Source of the DNA: Anaeramoeba flamelloides | Lineage: Eukaryota > Metamonada > Anaeramoebidae | Length of the DNA stretch: 64,000 bases | Direction: 5' to 3' | Assembly (NCBI GenBank): GCA_027625915.1 | Contig: JANTQA010000032.1 | Span: 6,324,001 to 6,388,000 of the forward strand | Part shown: piece by piece, positions 35,699 through 48,875 of the stretch | How the letters are laid out: every line of letters begins with the position of its first letter | Position numbering within the stretch: the first letter of the stretch is position 1 | Translations under genes and position numbers: made by a program | Notes under the pieces: model-generated | The model's database searches: none | What the model was told of the DNA's origin: nothing | Seen by the model: only the letters and a program-made list of their open reading frames with translations

Positions 35699-36259
35699 TA
35701 TCAAAAAAAAAATCCTAAAATATCAAACCATTCCTACTTACAATAAAACCTTGAAGGGAAAAATGGGTGTGTTTTCCCAAATAACAAAATCAATTTAATT
35801 ATTATATAAATGCGTAAAGTTTTTTAATTACCTTGTATTTTTGATATTTCATTTGTATCTCATCCCACTTTTTGTTTTTATTACAATTGATTATAAATGT
35901 TTTTCCACACACACAATTATTGAAGTTTTTCATTTTTTTCAAAATATTACCAATTATGTATTCAAAATAATTTCACAGTTGAATCGATTTGGTTTGTTTA
36001 ATTATTTTGCTTTTTTTTTATTATTATAAATTTACAAATACTCATTAATAAAACTCAATTCTAAATATTTTAAGTTAAATAGCATTATATAAAAATCAGA
36101 AATTTGTAAAAATAAAAAAAAAAAAAAAACGTAAACTGTTTAAAGGTCAATATTCGCACACCACTTGTGTGAAAAAATAAAATTGAAAATTCAAAGCTAG
36201 ATAAAATTATTACTTGAATTATAATTAAAATTATGGTAATACAGTTTATTCATTATATA

Positions 36260-36455
36260 CAGCCAGTTCCACTTTCAAGGCATAAACTTGTAATGAAATT
36301 TAAGGCACAATAAAAATCTCAAATTAAGGCACAAAATTCAGATTCTAGAAAAATAAATTGTAAAAAAAAAAAATTCCAAATTTTGTGCTTTAATTTGGGA
36401 TTTTTTTGTGCCTTAAATTTCGTCAAAGTTTGTGCCTTAAAATTGGAACTGACTG
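36260..36455. mobile_element. Palindromic TA-flanked MITE (CAGT family), copy 5
   Basis: Left end CAGCCAGTTCCACTTTCAAG, right end AAATTGGAACTGACTG, TA flanks. Three TTAAGGCACAA-type units per arm can be read. Confidence 0.88.
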
Positions 36456-37009
36456 TAACCAATATTCCAGTTCGTGGAAATCTTGGGGTTATTGGTTGTT
36501 TTTTTTTTTGTTATTAACACCTCGATTTTTAAAAGTCTCAAGTTTGTAAAAGGGGTCTATTTTGGGGAATTATTTTTAAATCGATGTGACAATGAATTTA
36601 CTTAAAATTCGACTTTGTGGTGTTTTTTGAATATACAATAACTCATAGTTTTGAAAACACTCTTCTCATATAAAAAAACCCAAATATGGAAAAAAAAAAA
36701 AACAACTCAAAATAATAAATTTTCCACGTTCCACCTTTTCCAGGTTTTAAAATAATGCAGTGGAAATATCTGTTTTGACTCAATATTTTTATATCCCGGA
36801 AAAATAGACAAAAATTACATCAAGTGTCGTAAAGTTTTACGGGGTGAATAACTTTTCCAGAGTTCAAAAGAGTATAATAAAATCAAAGATTTTTATCAAT
36901 TCTTCTAAATTCTTCAAAATATAAGCGTGGTTATTTATATTTCACGAATTTTAAAAAGAAAAAAATACTATTTTCATGAAGTTTTCTATTTTGTCTGTCA
37001 ACTTTTCTA

Positions 37010-37260
37010 GGTTTTTTTTTGGTGTTTTTTATTTTATTTAACGAGTATTCTAGGTTTTTTTGAGGTTTTCTATTTTATTTTGAAAATCTATTGTTTTTGG
37101 TTGTTTTTTTGTTTTTTTTTTGGGTTTTCTATTTATTTGGAAAAACAATAGATTTCTCAAATAAAATGGAAAACCTCAAAAAAAAACGTAAAACACTTCA
37201 CAGATAACTTGAAAACTCAGAAAAACCTAACCAAAATCTATTGATTTTCCAAAAAAAAAA
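37010..37260. repeat. Imperfect ~250 bp inverted repeat
   Basis: TAGGTTTTTTTGAGGTTTTC, TATTTTATTTTGAAAATCTA and TTGTTTTTGG on the left are mirrored by CCAAAATCTATTGATTTTCC, ATAAAATGGAAAACCTC and GAAAAACCTA on the right. It lies just before the 20-bp satellite. Confidence 0.55.
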
Positions 37261-37568
37261 TATAATCCAAGAAAGACCAAAGGTTTTTTTTTTATTTTTG
37301 AAATATACAGAAAAATTATATGTAATTTGTTTTATTTCTGATGTTCAAGAAGGGCTAACTGGAGTTTACGCCAAGTTTCACCAAGTAACGAGTAGTGTCT
37401 AACTTTTCCACGATTCAAAAGAGAAGAGTAAAACCAAAGATTATCCTCAATTCATTTAGATTCTGGAAAGGCTAAAGGTGTTTTTTTTTTAAATTTAGAA
37501 ATTCAAAGAAAATTTCAAACATTTTCTTTTTATTTCAAAAAATAAAAAAAAAACTAACTGCAAGTATC

Positions 37569-37759
37569 TGTCAAGTGCCGTAGAGTGCTGTCAAGTGCCG
37601 TAGAGTGCTGTCAAGTGCCGTAGAGTGCTGTCAAGTGCCGTAGAGTGCTGTCAAGTGCCGTAGAGTGCTGTCAAGTGCCGTGGAGTGCTGTCAAGTGCCG
37701 TAGAGTGCTGTCAAGTGCCGTAGAGTGCTGTCAAGTGCCGTAGAGTGCTGTCAAGTGCC
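37569..37759. repeat. 20-bp tandem satellite, about 9.5 units
   Basis: The unit TGTCAAGTGCCGTAGAGTGC is repeated with almost no variation (one unit has TGGAG for TAGAG). At 55% G+C it stands out sharply from the AT-rich flanks. A single diverged half-unit (CAAGTGTCGTAAAG) occurs near 36820. Confidence 0.97.
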
Positions 37760-39452
37760 TAGGTTTTCCAAAATTCAAAAGAATCGAGTAAAATCTTTGT
37801 TTTTTCCCCATTCTTTTAAATTAAAAAAAACCTAGCTAGAAATCGAAAAAAAAAAATATTTTTTCCAATTTAAAAGTACAAATAATTCTTTAAAAGATCA
37901 AATAATTGATTCCCTATTTAAAATATATTTAAAAAATTTTCTTAAAACTGTTAAAATATAACAAAATGAATTCTTAGCTGGAAGATGAAAAACAATTTCT
38001 AATTTTTTACTATTATATTTTAAAAAAATCTTAATAGAACCTGGGAAATTGGATTTTTTAACTTTAAAAGTACAATATCTTGAAAAATAATTTTTGATCA
38101 AAGATCTTTTTTTAACCAATAGTGTTTATTATAATGAAAGTTAACAATTGGTGTACAATTAGCAAATGTTGATTTTTTTTTCTTAGTTCTCGGATTTAAT
38201 AATACCAAAAAAGAAAATATTTTTACAATATAAAAAAAAATCTTCACTTCATAGGCAATAACTTGGTTCTAAATAATTTTTCTTTTCCCGGTGTTTTTAC
38301 CAATAACGATCCTTACAATCTTTTTCAAAAATGGAGACAATTAAATATCTGTAAAAACACAAAAAAATGAAGAAATAAATCAAAACTAAAATAAAAAATC
38401 AATTTTTTCATCATCTTCAAGTATTCAATATTTTATTTATTTTTCCTTGTTTTTTTAAATAAAATTAAATTCCCAAGGTTCTTTATTTTTAAAAAAAAAC
38501 ACCATAATTTTCTAAAAGTGAGACTTCATCAAAACAAAAATTATTTTATAGATTTTTCTTTTTATGTTTTTGGTTCAGTCATTTCAAACCAAAAAGCGTG
38601 TAAGATCAGATCTTTTATCCCAAAAATTGATTGGGTAAAAATGAACTTTTTAAAAATGAAAACTCATTTCCCTAAAGTTGATAAAAGAAGATTCATTTGA
38701 AGTTAAGTCAAATCTTTGTGACACCAAATTCTCTATTACGTCTGGTAAAATAAATAAATCGTGTTAATAGCCCCTTAAAGAATTCTTGATTATTTTTTGT
38801 AAAAAGAATGAGATCACTTATACACCCTTCATTCCTAACATTTTTTATTAACTTTTAAAAAATATTTGAGAGCAGTTTGAGGTAACAATTTTTTTTAAAA
38901 CATTTTTGAAAAATCGTCAAACAAATAATTTATTTGTCACACAAATAACAAAAAATATCAGAAATCCAAAAGACAAACAAAATACATTCAAAATTTTCTG
39001 TTTAACTTGTTAATAGCTTTGGTAATTAATTTTTGTTTTTTAATATTTGTTACAAATGAATACTCGCCAAAATGTGCCAAATATTTGGTAAGTTACATTC
39101 AAAGAACAAATTGTAAGGATTGTCAAATTTTTTTTAGGTTAAAATTTTCATTTTTTCTTATTCTTTTTCAATAAATTTTTTTGTAAGTACCAGTTTTTCT
39201 TTCTTTTTTTTTTTTTTTTTTTTCTTCTTTTTTTTTTCTTCTTCTACTTCCCTTTCTATGTGTGATGTGTTGTTCCAGCAAATGTTTATGTTTTTGGATC
39301 TTCTGAACCAAACTTTTTAATTTTCACTCAACTAATAATTTCTTTGTTATTTTTTTTTTTTTTTTTCACTTTTAATATTTTTCTTTAACCTCGTTTTCTT
39401 ACAAATTTCTTTTACTAAATGCAAAATATAACTGAAATAGAAATATAATCAA

Positions 39453-41830
39453 TATGGAAGAAAAACAACGTGAACTTTTAGTATACCAAGCAAAGGTCTG
39501 CGAACAAGCAGAAAGATACGAAGGTTTGTATATTTATATATAAATTTTTTTTTTTCCATTTTTCACTCTCTTGTTTTGTTTTTGCTTTATTTGAATTTTT
39601 CTTCCTTTTTGTTTTTCCTGATCGACTTCAAAGAACAAAAAACTTCTTTTTCCAAAATCTTAACTTTTTTTTTTTTGTTTTAAAAATAAATTACTAATTT
39701 TTTTTTTACTTTTTTTTACTTTTTTTCTTTTTTTTCTTTTTACCTTTTCTTTTTACCTTTTCTTTTTACCTTTTCTTTTTTATTTCCAACAAATAATTTT
39801 TTTTTCATCAAACGCAAACGCAAACTAAAAACAAACCCAAACTCTATTCAAATGAAAAGAAATGGTTGAAGCCATCAAAGAAGTAGCCAGTGCTGATGTT
39901 GAATTAAACATCGAAGAAAGAAACCTCTTATCTGTTGCCTTTAAAAACTTGATTGGTTCAAGAAGAGCATCATGGAGAATCTTATCGTCAATCCTTGAAA
40001 AAGAAGAAACCAAGGAAAACAACGAAGAAGGTGTCAAGAAGATCACAGAACTCCGTGTCAAAATCGAAAACGAACTTGAAAAAATTTGTGATGGAATCTT
40101 CAAGATTATTGATGAACACTTGATCAAAAAAGCTTCCAGTGGAGAAAGCAAAGCCTTTTATTACAAAATGTTTGATTTTTGTTCTTTTCTTTTTTTTTTT
40201 AAATTGTTTTTTTCTCTCTGTTCGAAAATTTTAAACTTTCCATTAAAAATCTAAAAAACCATTAAAAAAAAAAAAAAAAAAAAAAATACCAAAAGGAAAG
40301 GAGACTATTACAGATATTTTGCCGAATTTACAAGTGGAGAAAAAAGAGAAAAGGCATCTGAACAAAGTTTATTGGCTTACAAAAACGCATCTGAAATTGC
40401 CAACTCTGAACTTGCCACAACACACCCAATCAGACTTGGACTTGCATTAAACTTTTCTGTCTTTTATTACGAAATCCTTAACTCTCCAGACAGAGCCTGT
40501 CATCTTGCCAAACAAGCCTTTGATGACGCAATCGCTGAAATCGATGATCTTACAGAGAACTCATACAAAGATTCAACTCTTATCATGCAACTTTTAAGAG
40601 AAAATCTCACTCTCTGGACTTCTGAATTCGAAGACGATGACGATGATGATGAATACGACGACGAAGATGATGAAGACGACGAAGACGAAGGTTTGTTTTA
40701 ACTTTTTTTTTAATTTTATTTTATTTTATTTTATCATTTCTATTTGCTAATATCATTCTTACCTTTCTTTCGTTTCTTTGACTTTTTTTGATTAATATTT
40801 CTTTATATAATTTACCAAAATAGAAGATGAAGATTAAATTTAATGACTAATAATTCAATAAATTTTCTTACTTTTTTTTACAAAAAAAAAATCATTAAAA
40901 ATTTTAATTTGAATAATTTTTCACTTTGAACGCCAAAATTTTGAAAACATTTTTTTTTTTTTTTTAATAAAAAAAATTTTACTCAAAATATCTTTTTGAA
41001 GAAAATTCAACTTCTTAAATTCAGAATAATAAAGATCTCTTTCAGCTTTTTTACTCATTTTTTTTATCTTTTTTTCATTTTTTTTTTTTGTATCATTTTG
41101 TTTTTATTTATTTTTTAGTTAATCATTATTAAAAATTACAATTTTGGTTTAAAGAAAAACTTTCAATTGAGCTTTGAATTTAAGGAATTATACATATATT
41201 AATTTAATTACAACAGAGTTAACATTTTGATTCTTTTTTTGAAAAAGACCCAAAAGAATTCTTTTTTTGATTCCATGGAATCAAATGATTCTTTTTTCTT
41301 CCAATAATAAGTCTCAACTCATTTCTTGTTTACATTCGTTTTTATAATGAATCACATCATTCTCAAATTTAATAATTAATAATTTTTCATTTAAAAAAGA
41401 ATTTTAATATTTCTCAAAGAAATAAATATTTGTGATTTTTCTACTTGGGGTTTTAGTTTTCATCATAATTTAGTCAATTCTGATGTTTTTAAGTTTATTA
41501 CTGATTATAAAATTATTTTTCTTTGAAATGGAATCAAAAGAATCTTTTTTTTTTTTTCATTAAGTTTTGATACAAAATAAAATATTCTTCTTTTGATTCC
41601 ATCGAATCAGAATAAAATAATTTTTAATTTTTTTGAAAAATTATCCTTCGATCGAACTTTAAAATTCGAAAATGTTTGATAAAATTTGATCCCATTGAAA
41701 TCATTATAATATTATGATTCAAGATTTTTTATTTTTGAGATTCTAAAAATTCGAAAAATCGAATCATTTTGGGAACTCTGATTATACCTATACTAATTTT
41801 TGTCTGAAAATCAACATTTTTTGGAGACTT
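39453..41830 (+). repeat. Right arm of inverted 14-3-3 duplication
   Basis: Inverted counterpart of 18300-20987. Almost identical from about 39770 to 41300, then progressively diverged to about 41830. Intron 1 here is 72 bp longer, partly from extra TTTTCTTTTTACC units. Confidence 0.85.
39454..40837 (+). CDS. 14-3-3 family protein, copy 2 (262 aa, four exons)
   Basis: Exons 39454-39523, 39860-40169, 40296-40690 and 40824-40837. Introns are 336, 126 and 133 bp, all GT-AG, in the same phases as the copy at 19675-20986. The product is a phosphoserine/threonine-binding adaptor with the same diagnostic blocks ([44 protein letters not shown]) and the same acidic tail. Residue 5 is Gln here and Lys in the other copy. 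The last exon supplies only EDED and the TAA stop. The 5' flank, including the region where a promoter would lie, is unrelated to that of copy 1, so the copies could be expressed differently. Near-identity of introns as well as exons implies recent duplication or ongoing gene conversion. Confidence 0.95.
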
Positions 41831-42724
41831 TTTTCAAAATAAACATTTCGTTCAAAGAAATTCAATTTTAAAGTATCCGATACACAGTATTCAAGAAATA
41901 TTCGTTTTAATCAATGATAATTTAAACATGTATACTTCTGGTTTTGTGAAACAATTTTGAATCTCAATTAAATCTAAATAGATTTTCTTTTGAATTTTCA
42001 CTGAACTGCCAAATGGGTTTACTTTAAACCCAGGCAACTGTTTTAAATTAAACTTTACCCCTCCCAAACTTACTAAAAAAAAAAATTCATTGATCAATAA
42101 TTTTTATTATTGATACTTCAAAGAATAAAAAAGTAATACGTGGAATAATACATCCAATGTATAATTGATACCTGTATGAATATATCTCTCGTAAATCAAT
42201 ATTATTTCGAAAAAATTGTAAAAAAAACCCAAATTCTATGGGAAATATTGTGAAAAAAAAAATGTCAAATTTGATTCATTATTGAAAATCAAATCAAAAT
42301 TCAGATAGAAATCAATAGGATTTTTCTAGAGAATCTCCACTATTTTAAGAACATCAAAATAACGTGTTTTTACCTAGAGAAAACCGACTCCACAATAAAA
42401 AAAAGAACAATGTTTATTTTATTTCAAGAGAAAAAGAGAGAAAACAAAATCAAAATATGAAAGAATGATTTAAAATTTTTAAAATAACAAAAATCAATTT
42501 TTTTCTTCTACTATCGGTTCAGACCTTTTAAATATATGTAATTAATCCATTATAACCCGGAATCCTGGAGGGGGAAAGTGTTTAATTATTATCAAGAAAA
42601 GTGCCATACTTACCATTGTATTTAGTTAAATTTGTGGTTTTTTTTTTTTGTAATTTCATTTCACAAATTATTTTCACCTTTTAATCACTTTAAAATTTTT
42701 CGGAAAATGTGTTATATGATTTTT

Positions 42725-42877
42725 AGGAACAAAAAACTTACAAATTAAGGTTTATTTTTTGGATTTTTTTTTTGGAAAAATTATTTTACTAGAATACAAA
42801 TTGTTTTACTTTGTTTTGAAATGGTTTTGTATATTAAAATTTATTAAAAATTTGTACATTAAAAGTGATACTGGCTT
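42725..42877. mobile_element. Palindromic MITE (CAGT family), degraded copy 6
   Basis: Only the right half is clear: TTTTACTAGAATACAAATTG and TTAAAAGTGATACTGGCTT match the family's second arm with many substitutions. The left end is not identifiable. Confidence 0.5.
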
Positions 42878-44599
42878 CAATTATATTTTCAATAATGTAC
42901 AGCGTATTACCAAGGCCTTTAGTGTGTTGTTGAAACAATCAAATAATGCACAAAACCTTTAAAAAGGGTAGAAATAAATTGTTCATAATAACACAGCATC
43001 TCTTTTTTTACCCCAAACACTTTTCTAACAACAAAAAAAAAATATATCTTATCCTTAAGAATAGTACCTTAAAAAACATTTTTTTTGACTCTAATTTGAT
43101 TTATTGGGGGTATATTAAAAGTGTGAGGAATGTAACAATTGATCATTTTTATTTCAAATTATAATTAATTTGGAATATTCCTAATTTTTACAAACATGGT
43201 GACCTATAAATTGAAAATAACTTGAGAATTAAGATATACCCTTTCTTGATAATATTAAAATGTAATTATCTTTTAATTCTTTGATAACTTTTATGTTCAG
43301 AGAATTGTATAATATTTTGAATTATAAAATAATTAATATGAACAATCTAATGAGCTTCAAAAAAGAATTTATTTTGAAAATGGGGATAAAAAAGAAACAA
43401 AGCAAATAATTGGATCATATTGGTACTTATTTTTTTGGTTTTTATTATATTTTATCTGTTTATTGGGAGTTCATATCCACGTTGATTATGATTTAATTAG
43501 CGATTATAATTTCCTAGCATATTATTATTATATATAAAACTAATTTTTATATATTCTGATTCTTGAAAAAAAGATTTAAATGTATTATGTATAATCAATT
43601 ATTTCAATTTAAATGATTTTCTTGTCACAAAAAATAATGAAAAAAGTTTAAATCAAAAACAGTATATAATTCAGTATAAAAAAATGTATCTGAGCGTTTT
43701 TTATACCATCTTATTTTTACTTTTATTAAGATCAAGCTCTTATTTTCTCTTAAAATTTTTGGAGTGGGTGGCAGTTTCACCTAAAAAATGTAATACTAGA
43801 AGTTATAATTTCAACTTTATTATAAATTTTTAATTAGGTTATAAAATTATACCGCTTGTTTTTATTGAGTGTATCACTTATTTCTATTGTCCAAATTGCC
43901 CTATTGATCGTGATATAATTTCAAAATGGTTCATTTTTAAAAAAATAATAATAAATAATAATAGTACGATTTTTGATTCATAAATATTCATTTTATGAAA
44001 GATTTTATCTTTTTGGTTTATTAATTTTTTTATAAAGGATCACAATTAAAATATTATAGTTTAGAATAGATTTTTAATAGTTAAATGTTAATTCATATAT
44101 AATCTAGTAAAGAGAGAATTTAAAGTGGTGAAAGTTTTGGTTTTCAATACAAAGGTAATCTAAACTAAGGTAGACCATTAAAAGTTTTTGAACTTAATTA
44201 AGTTTTCTGATAAAGAATAAAAAAAAAATCAATAAAAAAAAAAATTAAATAAGCTAAAAAATGAAGAAATAGAAAAAAAACTAAAATTTCACAATAAATA
44301 GTGTTGAAAACTGGGTTTATTCAATTCCTATAATTTAGTATGTTTAGAATGTTAGAGATTATTTGGTTTTCAACCCGTTTTTTCATTCAATTAAAAATTT
44401 TCCACTTGTGGTTGATTTCTTAATTTTTTTGACAAAATTTAACAAGAAAAAATATATATATATTCTTATCATCTTGTATAGACAGTGTTTAGAACAACAA
44501 TAGTAACAATTGTTCATTTTTTCAATTTTGTCTTTTACAAAATAATTATTTTTGGAAAAACTAAAGAATGACTATTGTTGTTGCTTTTATATATTACTA

Positions 44600-45310
44600 T
44601 ATATAAACTATTTTTCAAACAAAAGGGCACACCTCTCAAATAGTCAATATCATCGAATTTGATTGTTAAATAGATAATTACTTATTGGTGATTTTCATTT
44701 TAATTATTCATTTTTTCATTTTTTGCTTTTTTTATTTTTGATATTGAACAGTTGGAAAATGAAAAAACAAGATCAGAAAAAACCAATTTGGAAATAATCC
44801 ACCAGTGTATAAACTGAAACAGTTTAAGTTTGATTTCGAATGAGTTAGAAATAGGAATTAAGAAAGACCATTATTGGATTGATGCATGGAACAAAGAAAA
44901 GAGAAATAAAGAAAAAACATTCCAACAAAATACCAGATGAATTGTGGCTTTATATTGAATATGAGACTTTAAAGAACAAAAGTTTGACATGTAAAGAATT
45001 ATCAATAAAATGTTGAGAACTTTTTCCCAATTCGCCTTGTTCAAAGGTTTTTATTGGGTTTTATAATTTTTTTCATTACAATTTACAAAACGAGATTTCT
45101 CATTTCAAATAAAAGGACACACCAATTTTTAAAATATTGAATTATAATTTTTATTGTTTAGTTTTAATGAGTTTTAAAGATTCAGTTGAGTGTTTTTTTA
45201 TGTTTTAAAGTGTTTCTTAGATTTTAGAATGATACTACAATTAATTTGATTCATTTATGAATAATTCTTGAAATTTTTTGTGCCCTTTTATTTGAAAAAG
45301 AGTTTATATA
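44600..45310 (+). mobile_element. GGGCA-TIR family element, 0.7 kb, both ends present
   Basis: Left end TATATAAACTATTTTTCAAA then CAAAAGGGCACA; right end, inverted, TGTGCCCTTTTATTTGAAAA then AGAGTTTATATA. Inside on the + strand are fragments NSLSLISNELEIGIKKDHYW (44818 on) and PDELWLYIEYETLKNKSLTC (44935 on), which recur in 34807-35505. Stops and frame changes separate them, so this is either a carried gene relic or a worn transposase. I do not recognise the protein. Confidence 0.65.
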
Positions 45311-46220
45311 TAAATATCAAAATTATTTAACATTTCTAAAAATTATTTGTCACAAGTGTCTCTTGGTTAATTATTTAATTCTTCAATAAAATTGATTTTT
45401 TTCAAAACTAATATCCATTTTGAGACAAATTAAAGAAAATTAGATTGCAATTTTAAATTCTTAATATTGATAGTTCAAACTTTAAATTTGTCCAGAAATG
45501 GAGATTTTTTTCCAAAATTTTTTTGGGTTTTTTACTTATTGTTAAGATCATTTTTAATAGATGGATCAAATATTACAATTTTAACTTTGAAATTTTCGAT
45601 TATTTGCATTATGTTCAACAATTTGGTTACCCACCAATAGTAACATACTTTAAAATTTAGGTGTCTAGCAGACACGAAACCCTTAAATTATATCTTTTCA
45701 AAAAAATCAATTGCAAAAACCAAAAAACCTACCTTTTCAATCAACGGTGGTGTTTCAGAACTTTTAAACTGACCAGATTGTTAATTGCAAAAAAAAAAAC
45801 AAAATTTTCATTCAGCTTTCCAAAAAACATACATCTCAAGAATAAAAATCAATTTCAGAAAATCCCAATACTTTGAAAAAATTAATAATGGGAGTCTCTT
45901 TTACCAATGTAGAAATTTGGAATTTTACCAGACTTTTACTGAAAGATCTTTTTTAGGAAAGTTGATGAAAATTTTGTTACATTTATTTCTCATCAAATAG
46001 TAAAACCAAAAAAGAGCAGTTTAAAAAATTATTTTTTTAACCAAAAAATAATCTTGATAAAATTTAAAATTCGTAATACTTTTTAAAAAAAGAGTTTATG
46101 TTATTTGACCACTCTCAAAGGATTGAAAAAGACCATTAAATTGTATTTTAAAAATTTACTTTTTAAATTGTTTTTCGTAATTTGAAGATTTCATTTTTTA
46201 ACTGTTTACACTTTCTTAAA

Positions 46221-47408
46221 ATGAGTAAAAATAAAGAAACTAAAAAAGAAACTAAAGAAACCAAAACTGAAAACAAAAAACTTTATGTTGGAAACATTTC
46301 TTATTCAACAACAAACGAAGACCTCCAAGAATTATTTGAAACCTACGGAACCATGTTAGTTTTTACTTTTTTTTTTTTTATTTTTAAATTCAATGACCAA
46401 CAAAAAAAAACTCTCAAAACAGCTTTCTCTTTTTATGTTATCTTTTCTAAATCTTAATTGATTTCTTTTGCATTTCTGAAAATGATATTTATAGCGTTGA
46501 AGCTAATGTTGTCATGAGAGGAACAAGAAGCCTTGGCTTTGGTTTTGTCGAATTTGAAACAGTTGAAGAATGTAAGAAGGCTATTGAAGGTCTTCATGAA
46601 ACTGAACAAGAAGGTAGACAAATTGTTGTAGAAATTTCTGAACAAAACAAAACACGTAAAAAACCACAACCAAGAAGAAACTATAACAACTATGAAAACG
46701 TAATTTGTTTTTTTTTTTTTTTTTTTTTTCTCTTAATCCTTTTTGCTTTTTATTCTTTTATTGGTTTTCCTTTCTTAATTTTTCCTTTTATTTTTTTTTT
46801 CTTTTCTTTTTGCGCTATTTGCTTTTAAAAAAAAATACAGAGTTACTATAACGATTATAACGATTATAATAGTTATGACTATGGTTATCAAGGTTATAAC
46901 AACTATTATGGTGGACGATATAATAATTCATATCGCTCCAATTATAGAAGAAGAAGAAATTATAACCAAGAGGAAAGAAAATTAAGTGAAACTACTGTAT
47001 ACGTAACCAATGTTCCATTCCAAACCACCGACGAAGAATTAAAAGAAGCTTTTTCCAATTACAACGCAAAATCTGCCCGTGTTGTCATGACAAAATTCGG
47101 TAGATCAAGAGGATTTGGCTTTGTTGAATTTGAAAACCAAGAAGATCGTGACAGTGCCTTAGAAATGAACGAACAAGAATTGGGTGAAAGAACTATCTAT
47201 GTTAAGGTTGCCTATGAAGTAAACTTGAATTTTTTTTTTACTTTTTTGTTTATCAATTTTGTTTCAAATTTTTTTCAATTTGATTACTCATTATCTTTCT
47301 AATTTTCTTTATGATCTTTTACATATCTTTTTTGATTTAAAATAATTTTATTGCAATCAATAGCAACCAAAAAGAGAAGAAGAAGAAAAAGAAAAAGAAG
47401 AAAACTAA
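46221..47408 (+). CDS. Two-RRM RNA-binding protein (253 aa, four exons)
   Basis: Exons 46221-46354, 46495-46699, 46841-47218 and 47364-47408; introns of 140, 141 and 145 bp, all GT-AG and in phase. It should bind single-stranded RNA through two RRM domains. RRM1 spans residues ~20-95, with RNP2 LYVGNI and RNP1 LGFGFVEF. RRM2 spans ~164-238, with RNP2 VYVTNV and RNP1 RGFGFVEF. The linker (residues ~98-155) is rich in Tyr, Asn, Asp and Gly with an RRRR patch, the kind of low-complexity sequence seen in RNP-granule proteins. The N-terminus is a Lys/Glu/Thr repeat and the C-terminus a Glu/Lys run. The RRM pair and length recall nucleolysin/poly(A)-binding-like or SR-like small factors, but I cannot name an orthologue. 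Start chosen at the ATG that begins SKNKETKK; the frame upstream is non-coding in character. Confidence 0.92.
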
Positions 47409-48875
47409 ATACTATGAAAGATAAGTATCTGGTTTACCACACGAAGTTACCAAAAAGAAAAACTTTAATTAATTTAGATGAATTTTTTTTTTATTTTTTT
47501 TTTGTTTCAAAATAATTAATAAAAAAAATTTTCTTTAAAGTGCTACTGATAAAATATTTGGAGTTTGATATTCGCTACTATTTATTCAAGAAAATTACAT
47601 TTTAACCATAAACAAATAAATTTCTTTTTAATTAATATTTTTTCATTTGAATCATTTCTCAAGATTTTGCTTATTTTGTTATTTTTATTCGGGGAACAAT
47701 TATAATTATCCATACTTTATTGTTAGTGAAGATTTTATTTATGAGTACAAGATTTAAGACATGTGCTTCATGGGAGTAATAGATAAGTTCAAAATTTTCC
47801 CCCATTTTCCAAAATTCAATTTAATCATAAATGTATATTATTGGTACTGTTGAAAACATTAGTACTGCCTCGATTTTTTTGGAAATTCAAAAATAATGAA
47901 ACCAATTTAATAAAATTGTAATATGTTTTTTATGACAAACCCTGTATTTGGAATTGAAATATTTTTTCAAAAAATAATTACTTAAAACTCTGATCCACAA
48001 TCAAACTTCTTTTGTAATGAGTATTAGACTTTAAAAATGTTCTTTTATGTTGTAAATTCCTTCTCAAATAAAAAAATACCATTCGGGACCGGTTAATTTA
48101 GAATTTTTTCAAAAGAAAATCTCAATTATTAAAAACACTGGTACCTAATCATGAATGACAATAATTAGAACACATGATTACTAAGATATTAGTTTTAATT
48201 TTTGAGATTTATACAATTTAATTATTGAAATTTTATGAGGTTTTAGTTTGAAAAAATATTTTTATTTAAAAAAAAATCTATAACTAGTTATTTATGATTG
48301 AAGACTAATCCATTTTTAGACGACTCAGGCAATTTAATTATTGAGATGTATTTTTTTCTAGCTCTTACCTTATCGTATTCAGATGAAATCATTTTTTGAA
48401 ATTTTTTTCTTTTTGTCTTTTTCTTTTATTATTGTTTTCTTATTATTCAAAAGAATGGAAAACTTCGAGTCCAAAAAAATTAACTATGATAACACTACTT
48501 AAATATCATATTTTGCTCAGAAGAAGATGGTTAAATGCAATGTTCAAGGAATTTTTTTTAAAACACGATCGTTAAGCAATGGATATTCGACTAAACCAAC
48601 GACAAAAAATAAAAAAAAAAAAGGTAATTTTCAAGATCCATCTTTTTTTTCTTACTATTTGGTCAAAAAACTCGTTTTTAAAACTTAACAAAACCAAAAT
48701 TTAAGAATACCATTACCAAAAAAAAGAAGAAGAAAGAAAAAACAAAGAGAAATAAACTTTTTTTTTAATTATTGTTCTCAATTACAGATCATTTTCTTTT
48801 ACAACTCTCTTGAAGGCGTTTTCTTATTTCTTGATAAAAAAGTTCCCATTTAACTGTTAAAATAAATTTACATAG

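Larger units (their letters stand above)
31419..39453. other. 8 kb gene-free stretch rich in repeats
   Basis: Contains an unassigned minus-strand frame (32292-32507), a GGGCA-TIR family copy (34807-35505), two palindromic MITEs (35506-35698 and 36260-36455), a ~250 bp imperfect inverted repeat (37010-37260), short palindromic repeats, the 20-bp satellite (37569-37759) and a weak + strand frame (38518-38700) with no recognisable motif. Long T runs near 33698 and 39205. No gene is supported. Confidence 0.55.
40838..46220. other. 5.4 kb gene-free stretch
   Basis: Begins with the 3' flank of the 14-3-3 duplication (to about 41830), including the perfect palindrome TTTGATTCCATGGAATCAAA near 41270. 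Holds a degraded palindromic MITE (42725-42877), the GGGCA-TIR element (44600-45310) and weak open frames at 45661-46000 that change frame and show no motif. No gene is supported. Confidence 0.55.

Noticed and set aside
37569-37759. CRISPR array
   Set aside because: The 20-bp units are contiguous with no spacers, in a eukaryotic genome.
18300-41830. 14-3-3 inverted pair as a pure assembly artefact
   Set aside because: The copies have different 5' flanks, a coding difference at residue 5, different intron 1 and diverged 3' flanks. Long-read confirmation would still be worthwhile.
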